A stretch of DNA of 64,000 bases from Streptomyces lacrimifluminis (GTDB lineage: Bacteria > Actinomycetota > Actinomycetes > Streptomycetales > Streptomycetaceae), in NCBI RefSeq assembly GCF_014646095.1, contig NZ_BMMU01000007.1, positions 138,722 to 202,721 of the forward strand, given 5' to 3'. Shown one piece after another: positions 33,131-41,128 of this stretch. The position numbers were made by a program, and so were the translations under genes. Every line of letters starts with the position of its first letter. Position 1 is the first letter of the stretch. The notes under the pieces were generated by a model, which did no database searches, was not told the origin of the DNA, and worked only from the letters and a program-made list of their open reading frames with translations.

Positions 33131-34212
33131 CGACGACCGTTGTACGTTCCACCCCTGCCGCACGCCATGAGTTGCTGGCGCTCCTCGGACGCACCCCCCT
33201 CGCCCGGATCACCGCCGAACTCCCGGGCCCGCAGCCGGGGTTCTGGGCCAAGCTCGAAGGGCTCGGGGTCGGCGGGATGAAGGCACGCGCCGCCGTGTCC
33301 ATGCTCCTCGGCGCCTGTGAGCGGGGCGAACTGCTCCCCGGCGCACCGGTGGTGGAGTCCACCTCCGGCACCCTCGGAGTCGGGCTCGCCTTCGCCGGGC
33401 AGGCCCTCGGGCACCCCGTGGTGCTGGTCGGCGACAGTGAACTTGAGCCCTCCATGCGGCAGTTGCTGCGCTCGCACGGGGTACGGCTGGAGATCGTCGA
33501 CCGGCCGGCGGCACAGGGCGGCTGGCAGGCGGCGCGGCTCACCCGGCTCCGTGAACTCCTCGCCGTACTGCCCGGCGCCTACTGGCCCGACCAGTACAAC
33601 AACCCCGACAACATCGCCGGATACGCCTCTCTGGCCGCCGAACTCACCGCCCAGCTCGACCACTTGGACATCCTGGTGTGCAGCGTCGGCACCGGCGGGC
33701 ACAGCGCCGGAATCACCGGCCCACTGCGCCGGCGCTGGCCGGGACTGCGGCTCATCGGCGTCGACGCGACCGGCTCCACCATCTTCGGCCAGCCCGCCCG
33801 GCCCCGTCTGATGCGCGGCCTCGGGAGCAGCATCCACCCGCGGAACGTCGCCTACGACGCCTTCGAGGAGGTCCACTGGGTCGGCCCCTCCGAAGCCGTG
33901 GACAGCTGCCGCAGACTCGCCCGCGAAAGCTTCGTCAGCGGCGGCTGGAGCACCGGTGCCGTCGCCCGCGTCGCCGCCTGGGCGGCCCGTGTCCACCCGG
34001 GCGCCGTCGTCGCCACCGTCTTCCCCGACGGTCCGCACCGCTACCTCGGCACCGTCTACGACGACGACTTCGCCCTCGCCCACGGTCTCGACCCGAGCGC
34101 GGCGGCGACCCGCCCGGTCGAGATACCGCACCCCCGCGCGGCCGAGGCCACCGGCTGGGTGCGCTGCACGCGCGTGACCGACCCGCTCTCCCCGCAGGAA
34201 AGGAACCAGTGA
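33127..34212 (+). CDS. PLP-dependent cysteine synthase-family enzyme (beta-substituted alanine synthase-like)
   Basis: A 361-residue fold-type II PLP enzyme with an ATGA overlap to its neighbour. LLGRTPLARI opens the domain at residue 18; the Schiff-base Lys is in GGMKARAAVSML near residue 57; ESTSGTLGVGLAF (near 79) is the substrate loop; and SVGTGGHSAGI (near 184) holds the PLP phosphate. The normal cysteine-synthase SVKDR is altered to GMKAR, and no serine acetyltransferase is near. Relatives such as SbnA replace the beta-substituent of O-phosphoserine with an amine to build diaminopropionate or amino-polycarboxylates. That chemistry would suit a metal chelator here. The donor and nucleophile are unknown. 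Confidence 0.85.
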   Translation: MTTTVVRSTPAARHELLALLGRTPLARITAELPGPQPGFWAKLEGLGVGGMKARAAVSMLLGACERGELLPGAPVVESTSGTLGVGLAFAGQALGHPVVLVGDSELEPSMRQLLRSHGVRLEIVDRPAAQGGWQAARLTRLRELLAVLPGAYWPDQYNNPDNIAGYASLAAELTAQLDHLDILVCSVGTGGHSAGITGPLRRRWPGLRLIGVDATGSTIFGQPARPRLMRGLGSSIHPRNVAYDAFEEVHWVGPSEAVDSCRRLARESFVSGGWSTGAVARVAAWAARVHPGAVVATVFPDGPHRYLGTVYDDDFALAHGLDPSAAATRPVEIPHPRAAEATGWVRCTRVTDPLSPQERNQ

Positions 34213-35336
34213 AGGCCAGCCTGCGCACCGTCCGCCTCGAACTCACCGAGCCGCTGCGCATCTCCCGCTCCACCATGGCAGCCCGCGACGCCGTGTGGCT
34301 CGGCATCGAACACGAGGGCCTGCACGGCCACGGTGAGGCCGTCACCAGCGTGTACTACGGCCTCGACGCCAACACGCTCCAACGGCACCTCGGAGAAGTG
34401 GAGTTGAGCCGCTTCGCCACTCCGGAAGACGCCCTGGAGGCGCTGCGGGCCCGGGAATCGGCGGGTGACGACAGCACACCGCCCGCTGTCACCGCCGCTG
34501 TGGAGGCCGCGCTCCTCGACCTCGTCGGCAAGCGCGCCGACGTCCCCGTACACCGGCTGTTGGGCGTGGCCGGTGGGCCCGTCGCCGCGACCGCCCGCAC
34601 CATCGGCATCACCTCGGCGCGGGACGCGGCGGACGCGGCCCGGCGGCTCGCCGCGAGCGGCTTCCGGATCGTCAAGGTCAAGGCGGGGGCGCCCGATCCG
34701 GAGGACGACGTGGAGCGCGTACGCGTCATCCGCGACGCCGCGCCCGGCGTACGGCTGCTCCTCGACCCCAACGGGGCCTGGAGCATCGCCCAGGCGCGGG
34801 AGTTGCTGCCCCGGTTCGCCGAACTCGGCGTCGAGGCGGTGGAACAGCCCGTTGCCCCCGGCGACCCGGAGGCCTTCGGGGCCCTGGCCGAGAGATCGCC
34901 GCTGCCGCTCATCGCCGACGAGGACGCGGTGGACCTGGAGGACGCGCGGCGGCTCGCCGGGCGCGTGCACGGCATCAACGTCAAGCTCGCCAAGTGCGGC
35001 GGGGTGCACGCGGCCCTGCGTATCGCCGGGCTGATCGAGGGCAGCGGTACGGAGTTGATGCTCGGCTGTCTCACCGCCAGCACCCTCGGCATCGCACCCG
35101 CCGTCCACCTCGCCGACCGCGCCCGCTGGACCGACCTGGACGGACATCTGCTGCTGGCCCGGGACCCGTGGTCCGGAATCGGCGGTGCCGACGGCGTCGT
35201 ACGGACAAGTGGCGGACCCGGCCTCGGAGTTGAGGAGCGCGGGGTGCGGGAGTCCGGGGTGAGGGAGTCCGGGGTACAGGGATCTGGACCCCAGGTGCTC
35301 GGAGCCGAGGGGGGCGGGCATGGGAACGCTGCGTGA
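34209..35336 (+). CDS. Enolase-superfamily enzyme (dipeptide epimerase-like)
   Basis: A 375-residue enzyme with a GTGA overlap to the PLP gene. It has the full set of enolase-superfamily residues of the muconate-cycloisomerase/dipeptide-epimerase group: the KxK pair in RIVKVKAG (near residue 157), Asp in LLDPNGAW (near 182), Glu in VEQPV (near 214), Asp in IADEDAVD (near 239), and the opposing Lys in VKLAKCGG (near 262). It should abstract an alpha-proton, for example to epimerise a dipeptide made by the ATP-grasp ligase, or racemise an amino acid. The normal domain ends near residue 333; the last 40 residues are a Gly/Glu/Ser tail encoded by tandem 15-bp repeats. Confidence 0.88.
   Translation: MKASLRTVRLELTEPLRISRSTMAARDAVWLGIEHEGLHGHGEAVTSVYYGLDANTLQRHLGEVELSRFATPEDALEALRARESAGDDSTPPAVTAAVEAALLDLVGKRADVPVHRLLGVAGGPVAATARTIGITSARDAADAARRLAASGFRIVKVKAGAPDPEDDVERVRVIRDAAPGVRLLLDPNGAWSIAQARELLPRFAELGVEAVEQPVAPGDPEAFGALAERSPLPLIADEDAVDLEDARRLAGRVHGINVKLAKCGGVHAALRIAGLIEGSGTELMLGCLTASTLGIAPAVHLADRARWTDLDGHLLLARDPWSGIGGADGVVRTSGGPGLGVEERGVRESGVRESGVQGSGPQVLGAEGGGHGNAA
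35241..35285 (+). repeat. Tandem 15-bp repeat, three units, at the enolase/MFS junction
   Basis: GGGGTGCGGGAGTCC, GGGGTGAGGGAGTCC and GGGGTACAGGGATCT follow each other without gaps and encode G-V-x-x-S-type pentads in the epimerase tail. The units contain Shine-Dalgarno-like GGGAG and end 34 bp before the MFS start at 35320. Confidence 0.75.
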
Positions 35337-36576
35337 GATGCGGAGCTTCCCCCTCGCCGTCCAACTGCTCCTCGTCAACCAACTCGGCGTCAACACCGGC
35401 TTCTACCTCCTCATCCCCTACCTCGCGACCCACCTCGGCGAGGACCTCGGGATGTCGGCGGCCGTCGTCGGCATCGTCCTCGGGGTGCGCAACCTCAGCC
35501 AGCAGGGCCTGTTCATCATCGGCGGCTCCGCTGCCGACCGGCTCGGCGCACGTGGGGTGATCATCGCCGGGTGCGGGCTGAGGACGGTCGGGTTCGGGCT
35601 GTTCGCGCTCGGCGACGGACTGCCGGTGCTGCTGGCCGCGTCCGTGCTGAGCGGGCTGGCCGGGGCGCTGTTCAACCCGGCCGTACGGGCCTACCTCGCG
35701 CAGGAGGCCGGAGGCCGGAAAGCGGAGGCGTTCGCGCTGTTCAACGTCTTCGCCACCACCGGAGCGCTGGTCGGACCGCTGCTCGGCAGCGCACTGCTCC
35801 TGGTCGACTTCCGGGCGTCCGCACTCACCGCCGCCGGTATCTTCGCGGTCCTCACGGTCGCCCAGGCTCTCGTCCTGCCCGCCCGGGAGGTCGAACCCGC
35901 GAAGGGCGGCGTCCTCGCAGACTGGCGTGAGGTGGTGAGCAACCGCGCCTTCGTGGCCTTCGCGCTCGCCATGGTCGGCATGTTCACCCTGGAGAACCAG
36001 CTCTACCTGCTCCTCCCCGACGGTGCCCGGCGGGCGACAGGCTGGGACGGCGCGGCGGGCCTCGTCTTCCTCGTCGGCACACTCGCCAACCTCGCGCTGC
36101 AGCTCCGGATCACCCGCTCGCTCAAGTCATCTGGCACAAGGGCTCGTTGGATCGCGGCGGGGCTGGCGCTGATGGGGCTGGCGTTCGTCCCGCCGATGCT
36201 CGTGGCGGGGGCGGGAGACGGGTCGTGGTGGGCCGCCGTACCCGTTCTGGTGGGGGTGCTCATCCTCAACCTCGGCGTGATGGTCGCCTCGCCGTTCGTC
36301 ATGGAACTGATCCCCGACTTCGGCCGGCCCGAACTGACGGGCACCTACTTCGGCATCTTCTACGTCGTCTCCGGCATCGCCGCCGCCGTCGGCAACACGG
36401 TCGTCGGGTGGGCCATGGACGCGGGTGACCGCGGCGGCGGCGAGTGGGTGCCCTGGGCGTGCTGCGCGGTGTTCGGCCTCGCGTCGGCCGGGGGCGTGGC
36501 CTGGCTGCACCGGCTGGGGGCGCTGCCGGTGAGCCCGGCGGGCCTGGCGGGCGTGACGGAGAGGAGTGCGGTGTGA
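35320..36576 (+). CDS. MFS transporter, probable metallophore exporter
   Basis: A 418-residue major facilitator with 12 predicted transmembrane helices. The cytoplasmic loop 2-3 motif appears as GGSAADRLGARGVI near residue 67, and the family resembles multidrug exporters of the MdtH type. ATG 35320 lies 17 bp inside the end of the epimerase gene. In the staphylopine system an MFS protein (CntE) exports the chelator while an Opp/Nik ABC importer recovers the metal complex; the same pair of transporter classes occurs here. Export of the operon's product is therefore a reasonable inference, but substrate specificity is not readable. Confidence 0.87.
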   Translation: MGTLREMRSFPLAVQLLLVNQLGVNTGFYLLIPYLATHLGEDLGMSAAVVGIVLGVRNLSQQGLFIIGGSAADRLGARGVIIAGCGLRTVGFGLFALGDGLPVLLAASVLSGLAGALFNPAVRAYLAQEAGGRKAEAFALFNVFATTGALVGPLLGSALLLVDFRASALTAAGIFAVLTVAQALVLPAREVEPAKGGVLADWREVVSNRAFVAFALAMVGMFTLENQLYLLLPDGARRATGWDGAAGLVFLVGTLANLALQLRITRSLKSSGTRARWIAAGLALMGLAFVPPMLVAGAGDGSWWAAVPVLVGVLILNLGVMVASPFVMELIPDFGRPELTGTYFGIFYVVSGIAAAVGNTVVGWAMDAGDRGGGEWVPWACCAVFGLASAGGVAWLHRLGALPVSPAGLAGVTERSAV

Positions 36577-36869
36577 ACAGGGCTGGAGAGGTGAGGGCTG
36601 TGAACAGGTCGGGGGAGGAGCGTGCTGTGAACAGTCGTGGGGAGGGACGTGCTGTGAACAATCGTGGAGAGGGGAAGGCTGTGAACAGCGGGGGCGGCGG
36701 GCGCAGTGTGAACCGCCCTGGCGCGGAACGTGCTGTGAACACCGTTGGCGCGAGCCGTGGTGTGAACGGTGCCGACGGCGATCGTGCTGTGAATTGCTCC
36801 GGCGACGAGCCCACTGTGAACTGTTCCAGCGGGGAGCCCGCTGTGAATCCGTACGCCGAGAAACGTTCT
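36573..36869 (+). repeat. Eleven tandem 27-bp repeats with in-phase GTG codons
   Basis: GTG codons occur at 36573, 36600, 36627, 36654, 36681, 36708, 36735, 36762, 36789, 36816, 36843 and 36870, exactly 27 nt apart. Most are in the context GCTGTGAAC, and several are preceded by GGAG- or GAGG-like sequences. The units diverge progressively, with GTGAA the best conserved part. Third-position GC is lower than in neighbouring genes. The array ends where the methyltransferase domain begins. Confidence 0.9.
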
Positions 36870-37655
36870 GTGAGCAGCGGCAACCTGCTCACCGACCACC
36901 CGGAGCTGTACGAGGCGCGCTTCCCCGACCCCGACCGGCTGGCCGGGCGCTGGGCCGAGGACTGTCTGAGCCGGCACGGAGGCGGGCCGCGGGTGCTCGA
37001 CATCGGGTGCGGTACGGGGCGCGACGCCGAGTATCTGCAGCGCGCCGGGCGGACCGTCACCGGAGCCGATCTCTCCGAGGCGATGCTCACCCACGCCCGG
37101 GAGAGGCACCCGGGCCCTGAGTACGTTCGCGCCGATCTCACCGGGTTCGAACTGGGCGCCGGTGCCTTCGACGCCGTCGTCTGTCTCGACAGTGCGCTTC
37201 TGTACTGCCACACCAACGAACAGCTCGACGGATTCCTCGCCTCCTGCCGACGAGCCCTCACGCCCGGCGGACTCCTTGTCGCCGAGATGCGCAACGGCGC
37301 CTACTTCCTCGGCCGTACCGACCTGCTCGACACCCCGGCCGTCGGAGGGTTCACCTGGCAGGGCACCGCCTACCGCTCCGTCACCACGCTCACCGTGGAC
37401 CGGACGGCCGGGCTCCTGCGCCGGGTGCGGGACTGGACGGCCGACGACGGTACGCCGCCCAGCCAACAGCGGTCCGCCTGGCGGCTGTTGTTCCCGCAGG
37501 AGCTGCGTCACGTCCTCGCCGCGCACGGTTTCGACGTACTCGAACTGCACGACGGTCCGGGGCCGCGTAGCGAACCCGCCTGGCAGGAAGGCGAGTTGCC
37601 CGGTGAGACGACCGACGCGGACCGGCTGCACCTCGTCGCGCGACGTCGGCACTGA
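36573..37655 (+). CDS. Class I SAM-dependent methyltransferase with N-terminal 9-residue repeats
   Basis: A 360-residue protein if translation begins at GTG 36573, which overlaps the MFS stop by 4 nt like most other junctions here. Residues 1-99 are eleven 9-residue units of the form V-N-x-x-G-x-x-R-A, encoded by 27-bp repeats. The remaining 261 residues are an ordinary methyltransferase: VLDIGCGTGRDAEYLQ is motif I near residue 145, FDAVVCLDSALLYCH motif IV near 200, and the fold continues to the end. A start at GTG 36870, or at any repeat GTG, would give a normal-sized enzyme. It may N- or O-methylate the metallophore; the substrate is unknown. Confidence 0.82.
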   Translation: MNRAGEVRAVNRSGEERAVNSRGEGRAVNNRGEGKAVNSGGGGRSVNRPGAERAVNTVGASRGVNGADGDRAVNCSGDEPTVNCSSGEPAVNPYAEKRSVSSGNLLTDHPELYEARFPDPDRLAGRWAEDCLSRHGGGPRVLDIGCGTGRDAEYLQRAGRTVTGADLSEAMLTHARERHPGPEYVRADLTGFELGAGAFDAVVCLDSALLYCHTNEQLDGFLASCRRALTPGGLLVAEMRNGAYFLGRTDLLDTPAVGGFTWQGTAYRSVTTLTVDRTAGLLRRVRDWTADDGTPPSQQRSAWRLLFPQELRHVLAAHGFDVLELHDGPGPRSEPAWQEGELPGETTDADRLHLVARRRH

Positions 37656-37743
37656 AGCCGGCACTGACGCCGGCGCGATCGCCGACAGCCCCCCCACGCA
37701 CACACATTTCCGCACCTCCCGTGACGCCGAACAAAGGACTCCC

Positions 37744-39321
37744 ATGCACGACTTGCCTGCCCTGCGCCGACGCGGCTTTCTCACCGCCGTGGGCACCACC
37801 GCCGCGCTAGGTGTGCTCGGCCTCGCGGGCTGCGCCGACTCCACCGACGACCCGTCCGACGGCAGCGGCTCCGACAGCGGTACGCCCAGACGCGGCGGGC
37901 GGCTGCGCGCCGCCTTCGCCGGCGGGGGTGCCAGCGAGACCCTGGACCCGCATCTGGCCAGCCTGTTCGCTGACGCGGCCCGTGCCAAGGCGCTCTACGA
38001 CAAACTCGCCGACTACGGCGCCGACCTCTCCGCGCAGCCCCGCCTCGCCGAGAAGTGGGAGGCCAACAAGGCACTGGACCGCTGGCAGGTCACCCTGCGC
38101 CGGGCCACGTTCCACAACGGCAAGGCGGTCACCGCCGAGGACGTGCTGTACAGCTACCGGCGGATCGCCGACCCCGACCAGGCGTTCCGGGCGAAGGCGT
38201 CCCTGGAACCGATCGACCTCGACGCCAGCCGGGCCACGGGCACGCACGGGATCGAGTTCGTACTGAAGCGGCCCACTGCCGAATTCCCCAACATCCTGGC
38301 CGCGTTCGGCGCGTACATCGTGCCCGCCGACGCAACCGACTTCGACAGCGAGCCCGTCGGTTCCGGGCCCTTCCGGTTCGTGTCCTTCACGCCCGGCCGT
38401 TCCGCCCTGTTCCGCCGCTATGACGACTACTGGGAGGGCGCCCCGCACCTCGACGAGATCGAGTTCGTCGTCGCCAACGAGGAGTCCGCACGCGTCAACG
38501 CGCTGCTCGGCGGCCAGGTCGAGTACGCCCACGAACTGAACCCGACCACCGCGCGGGCCCATGAGGGCAAGGGACAGATCGAGATCGTGCGGCTGCGCAA
38601 CAGCGCCATGCAGGGATTCGCGATGAAGACCGACCGCGCGCCCTTCGACGACAAGCGGGTCCGCGAGGCCTTCTTCCTCATCGCCGACCGGCAGGAACTC
38701 GTCGACGGCGCGCTGTCCGGCGCGGGAGTCGTCGGCAACGACCTGTTCGGCAAGGGGTACGAGTACTACGCCGCCGACCTCCCGCAGCGGGCGCAGGATC
38801 TCGACCGGGCCAAGGCCCTGCTGAAGCAGGCCGGAGCCGAGAACCTCAAGGTCACGCTCGACACCTCCGCGGTCGCCGCCGGTTTCACCGAGGCCGCCGG
38901 GATCTTCCGCGACCAGGCCGCCAAGGCGGGCGTCACGATCGACGTGAAGATGGGCAGCAAGGACTCCTACTGGAGCGACATCCTCGACTCCGGCACGATC
39001 TGCTGCTACCGCTCCGGCGCCATGCCCATCGAGGCGCACATCTCGCAGCGACTGCTCACCGACTCCACCACCAACGCGACGAAGTGGCACCACAAGGACT
39101 TCGACGCGCTCTACCAGCAGGCCCAGTCGACGAAGGACAAGACCGAGCGGACGGCTGTGTACGAGCGGATGCAGCGCCGGCTGTACACCGAGGGCGGCTT
39201 CCTGGTGTGGGGGTTCGCGGACTGGATTCTCGGAACCGCCAGGAACGTCAAGGGGGTTGAGGCCAAGGCACCCGCCAACTCGCTCGACTGGGCGCGGTTC
39301 GACAAGGTCTGGCTGGCGTGA
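37744..39321 (+). CDS. ABC transporter solute-binding lipoprotein (SBP_bac_5, Opp/Nik type)
   Basis: A 525-residue lipoprotein. The N-terminus combines a twin-arginine motif (RRRGFLTAVG) with a lipobox (LGLAGC, Cys near residue 31), followed by a flexible Asp/Ser/Gly linker. The family-5 domain has the usual landmarks: LDPHLASLF, LRRATFHNGKAVTAEDVLYSYRR in abbreviated form near residue 118, and the ligand-binding second lobe. This family binds peptides, nickel or metal-chelator complexes. Its position behind biosynthetic genes and before two permeases suggests recovery of the loaded product. An 88-bp gap separates it from the methyltransferase, the largest inside the operon, so an extra internal promoter is possible. 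Confidence 0.9.
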   Translation: MHDLPALRRRGFLTAVGTTAALGVLGLAGCADSTDDPSDGSGSDSGTPRRGGRLRAAFAGGGASETLDPHLASLFADAARAKALYDKLADYGADLSAQPRLAEKWEANKALDRWQVTLRRATFHNGKAVTAEDVLYSYRRIADPDQAFRAKASLEPIDLDASRATGTHGIEFVLKRPTAEFPNILAAFGAYIVPADATDFDSEPVGSGPFRFVSFTPGRSALFRRYDDYWEGAPHLDEIEFVVANEESARVNALLGGQVEYAHELNPTTARAHEGKGQIEIVRLRNSAMQGFAMKTDRAPFDDKRVREAFFLIADRQELVDGALSGAGVVGNDLFGKGYEYYAADLPQRAQDLDRAKALLKQAGAENLKVTLDTSAVAAGFTEAAGIFRDQAAKAGVTIDVKMGSKDSYWSDILDSGTICCYRSGAMPIEAHISQRLLTDSTTNATKWHHKDFDALYQQAQSTKDKTERTAVYERMQRRLYTEGGFLVWGFADWILGTARNVKGVEAKAPANSLDWARFDKVWLA

Positions 39322-40271
39322 GCGGACTGCGCTCCTTCGTCGTCCGGCGGCTGCTCCTCGGCGGCGCGCAGACCGTGGCCGTGGTGCTGCTGGTCTTCGC
39401 GCTCACCGAGGCGCTGCCGGGCGACGCGGCCGTCGCACTCGCCGGGGACCAGCCCGACCCGGCGCGTATCGCGGCCATCCGCGAGGCCATGCACCTCGAC
39501 CGGCCCGCCCACGAACGGCTGCTGGGCTGGGCGGCCGGCCTCGCACACGGGGACTTCGGTACCTCGCTGACCTCCGGGCGCCCGGTCACCACGTACATCG
39601 AGGACGGGTTCGGTCCGACTCTGCTGCTCGCGACCACCACCGTAACGCTGCTGATTCCGCTGGGAGTCGGGCTGGGCGTACTGGCAGCCCGGCACGAAGG
39701 GCGGCTCGTGGACCGGCTCGTCAGTTCGGTCACCCTCGGCGTGTACGCCGTACCGGAGTTCGCCCTCGGAGTGCTGCTGGTGACCGTCTTCGCGCTCCGG
39801 CTGGGCTGGTTGCCGCCGACCGCCGTCGGCTACGGCACCGACCTGCTCGGCCACCCCGCCGCCCTGGTCCTGCCCGTCCTGGTCCTGCTGTCACGGCCGG
39901 TGTGCTCACTGTCCCGCCTGGTACGCGCCGGCATGGTCGACGCGCTGAACTCGCCGTACGTCGCCCAGGCACGCCGGTACGGCATCCCGGGCGCCCGCGT
40001 CCGGTACGGCCATGCCCTGCCCAACGCCGTCGCCCCGGCTGCGCAGCAACTCGCGCGCACCGTCGACTGGTTGCTGTGCGGAGTCATCGTCGTGGAGGCA
40101 CTGTTCGTGATCCCGGGCCTGGGAACCGTGCTGATGAACGCCGTCGCCGAACGCGATGTGCCGGTCGTGCAGGGACTGGCGGTGGTGTTCGGTGTGCTCA
40201 CCGTCGTCCTCAACCTGGGCGCCGATCTAGTCGCCCACCGGTTCGCGCCCCGGGCGGGGGTGGCCGCGTGA
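39318..40271 (+). CDS. ABC transporter permease, DppB/NikB type
   Basis: A 317-residue membrane protein with six predicted helices and the BPD_transp_1 EAA-type loop (AQARRYGIPGARVRYGHALP, near residue 214). The N-terminus FVVRRLLLGGAQTVAVVLLV is typical of DppB/NikB permeases. The GTGA overlap with the lipoprotein gene and with the second permease shows a translationally coupled importer. It forms the channel with the next gene product. Confidence 0.9.
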   Translation: MSGLRSFVVRRLLLGGAQTVAVVLLVFALTEALPGDAAVALAGDQPDPARIAAIREAMHLDRPAHERLLGWAAGLAHGDFGTSLTSGRPVTTYIEDGFGPTLLLATTTVTLLIPLGVGLGVLAARHEGRLVDRLVSSVTLGVYAVPEFALGVLLVTVFALRLGWLPPTAVGYGTDLLGHPAALVLPVLVLLSRPVCSLSRLVRAGMVDALNSPYVAQARRYGIPGARVRYGHALPNAVAPAAQQLARTVDWLLCGVIVVEALFVIPGLGTVLMNAVAERDVPVVQGLAVVFGVLTVVLNLGADLVAHRFAPRAGVAA

Positions 40272-41128
40272 AGGGCCGTTCGCGTTTTGTGCTCGGGGCC
40301 GCCGTCATCGGCCTGCCCCTCGTACTCGCCCTGCTCGGGCCGCTGTTCGCGGGTGAACCGGGGCCGCGGGCCGTCTCGTTCACGCTCGGGGACGGGCACT
40401 GGCTCGGCACCGACTTCGTGGGCCGGGACGTATGGCAGCAGGTGCTGCACGGCGGCCGGCCCGTGGTCGTGACCGCGCTGGCCGCGACCGCGCTCGCCTA
40501 CCTCGTGTCGCTGCCCCTCGGCCTCATCAGCGCGCTCACACACCGGAGTTGGCTGGAGGAGCTCCTGATGCGGCCCCTGGACGTGCTGCTCGCGGTCCCC
40601 TCGCTGCTGCTGATCCTGCTCGTGGCCTCGGTGTTCGAACCGGGCGCGGTCGGGCTCGCCCTGCTCGTCGCCCTGGCCAACATCCCGGACGCGGCCCGGA
40701 TCGTGCGCGCGGCGGCGGCCGAGGCCGCCTCCCGCCCGGCTGTCGAGGCACTGCGTATGCAGGGCGAGACCTGGTGGCGCATCGCCTTCGGCCATGTCGG
40801 CCGCGCCATCCTCCGCACCCTCGCCGCCGACGCGGGCATCCGGCTCACCGGCGTGCTGTACCTGGTGGCGACGGCCGCGTTCCTCGGTGTCGGGGTCGCA
40901 CCGGACGCCGCGGACTGGGCGGTCATGGTGGACCGCAACCGCACCGGGCTGTTCGTGCAGCCCTGGGCCGTGGTCGTGCCCGCGCTGCTGATCGTCACGC
41001 TGACGACGGGCAGCAACCTGCTGTTCGACGCGGCGCTCGACCGACGTTCCGGCAGCACCCGACGCGCCGGTAACCCCCGACGCCCCGGCGACAACCGACG
41101 CAACGGCGAGAAGGTACGACAGTCATGA
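40268..41128 (+). CDS. ABC transporter permease, DppC/NikC type
   Basis: A 286-residue membrane protein with about six helices. HWLGTDFVGRDVWQQVLHGG near residue 42 is the DppC-family signature, and the EAA loop lies near EALRMQGETWWRIAFGHVG. Start GTG overlaps the previous stop. The last 30 residues are an Arg-rich cytoplasmic tail made of four 6-residue units (RRSGST, RRAGNP, RRPGDN, RRNGEK), encoded by 18-bp tandem repeats and absent from ordinary members. The stop overlaps the ATPase start by 4 nt. Confidence 0.9.
   Translation: MKGRSRFVLGAAVIGLPLVLALLGPLFAGEPGPRAVSFTLGDGHWLGTDFVGRDVWQQVLHGGRPVVVTALAATALAYLVSLPLGLISALTHRSWLEELLMRPLDVLLAVPSLLLILLVASVFEPGAVGLALLVALANIPDAARIVRAAAAEAASRPAVEALRMQGETWWRIAFGHVGRAILRTLAADAGIRLTGVLYLVATAAFLGVGVAPDAADWAVMVDRNRTGLFVQPWAVVVPALLIVTLTTGSNLLFDAALDRRSGSTRRAGNPRRPGDNRRNGEKVRQS
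41042..41113 (+). repeat. Tandem 18-bp repeat, four units, at the permease/ATPase junction
   Basis: Four units starting CGACG (41042, 41060, 41078, 41096) encode RRxGxx hexads in the C-terminal tail of the second permease. The array ends 11 bp before the ATG of the ATPase gene at 41125. It is the third in-frame tandem repeat found at a gene junction of this operon. Confidence 0.75.
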
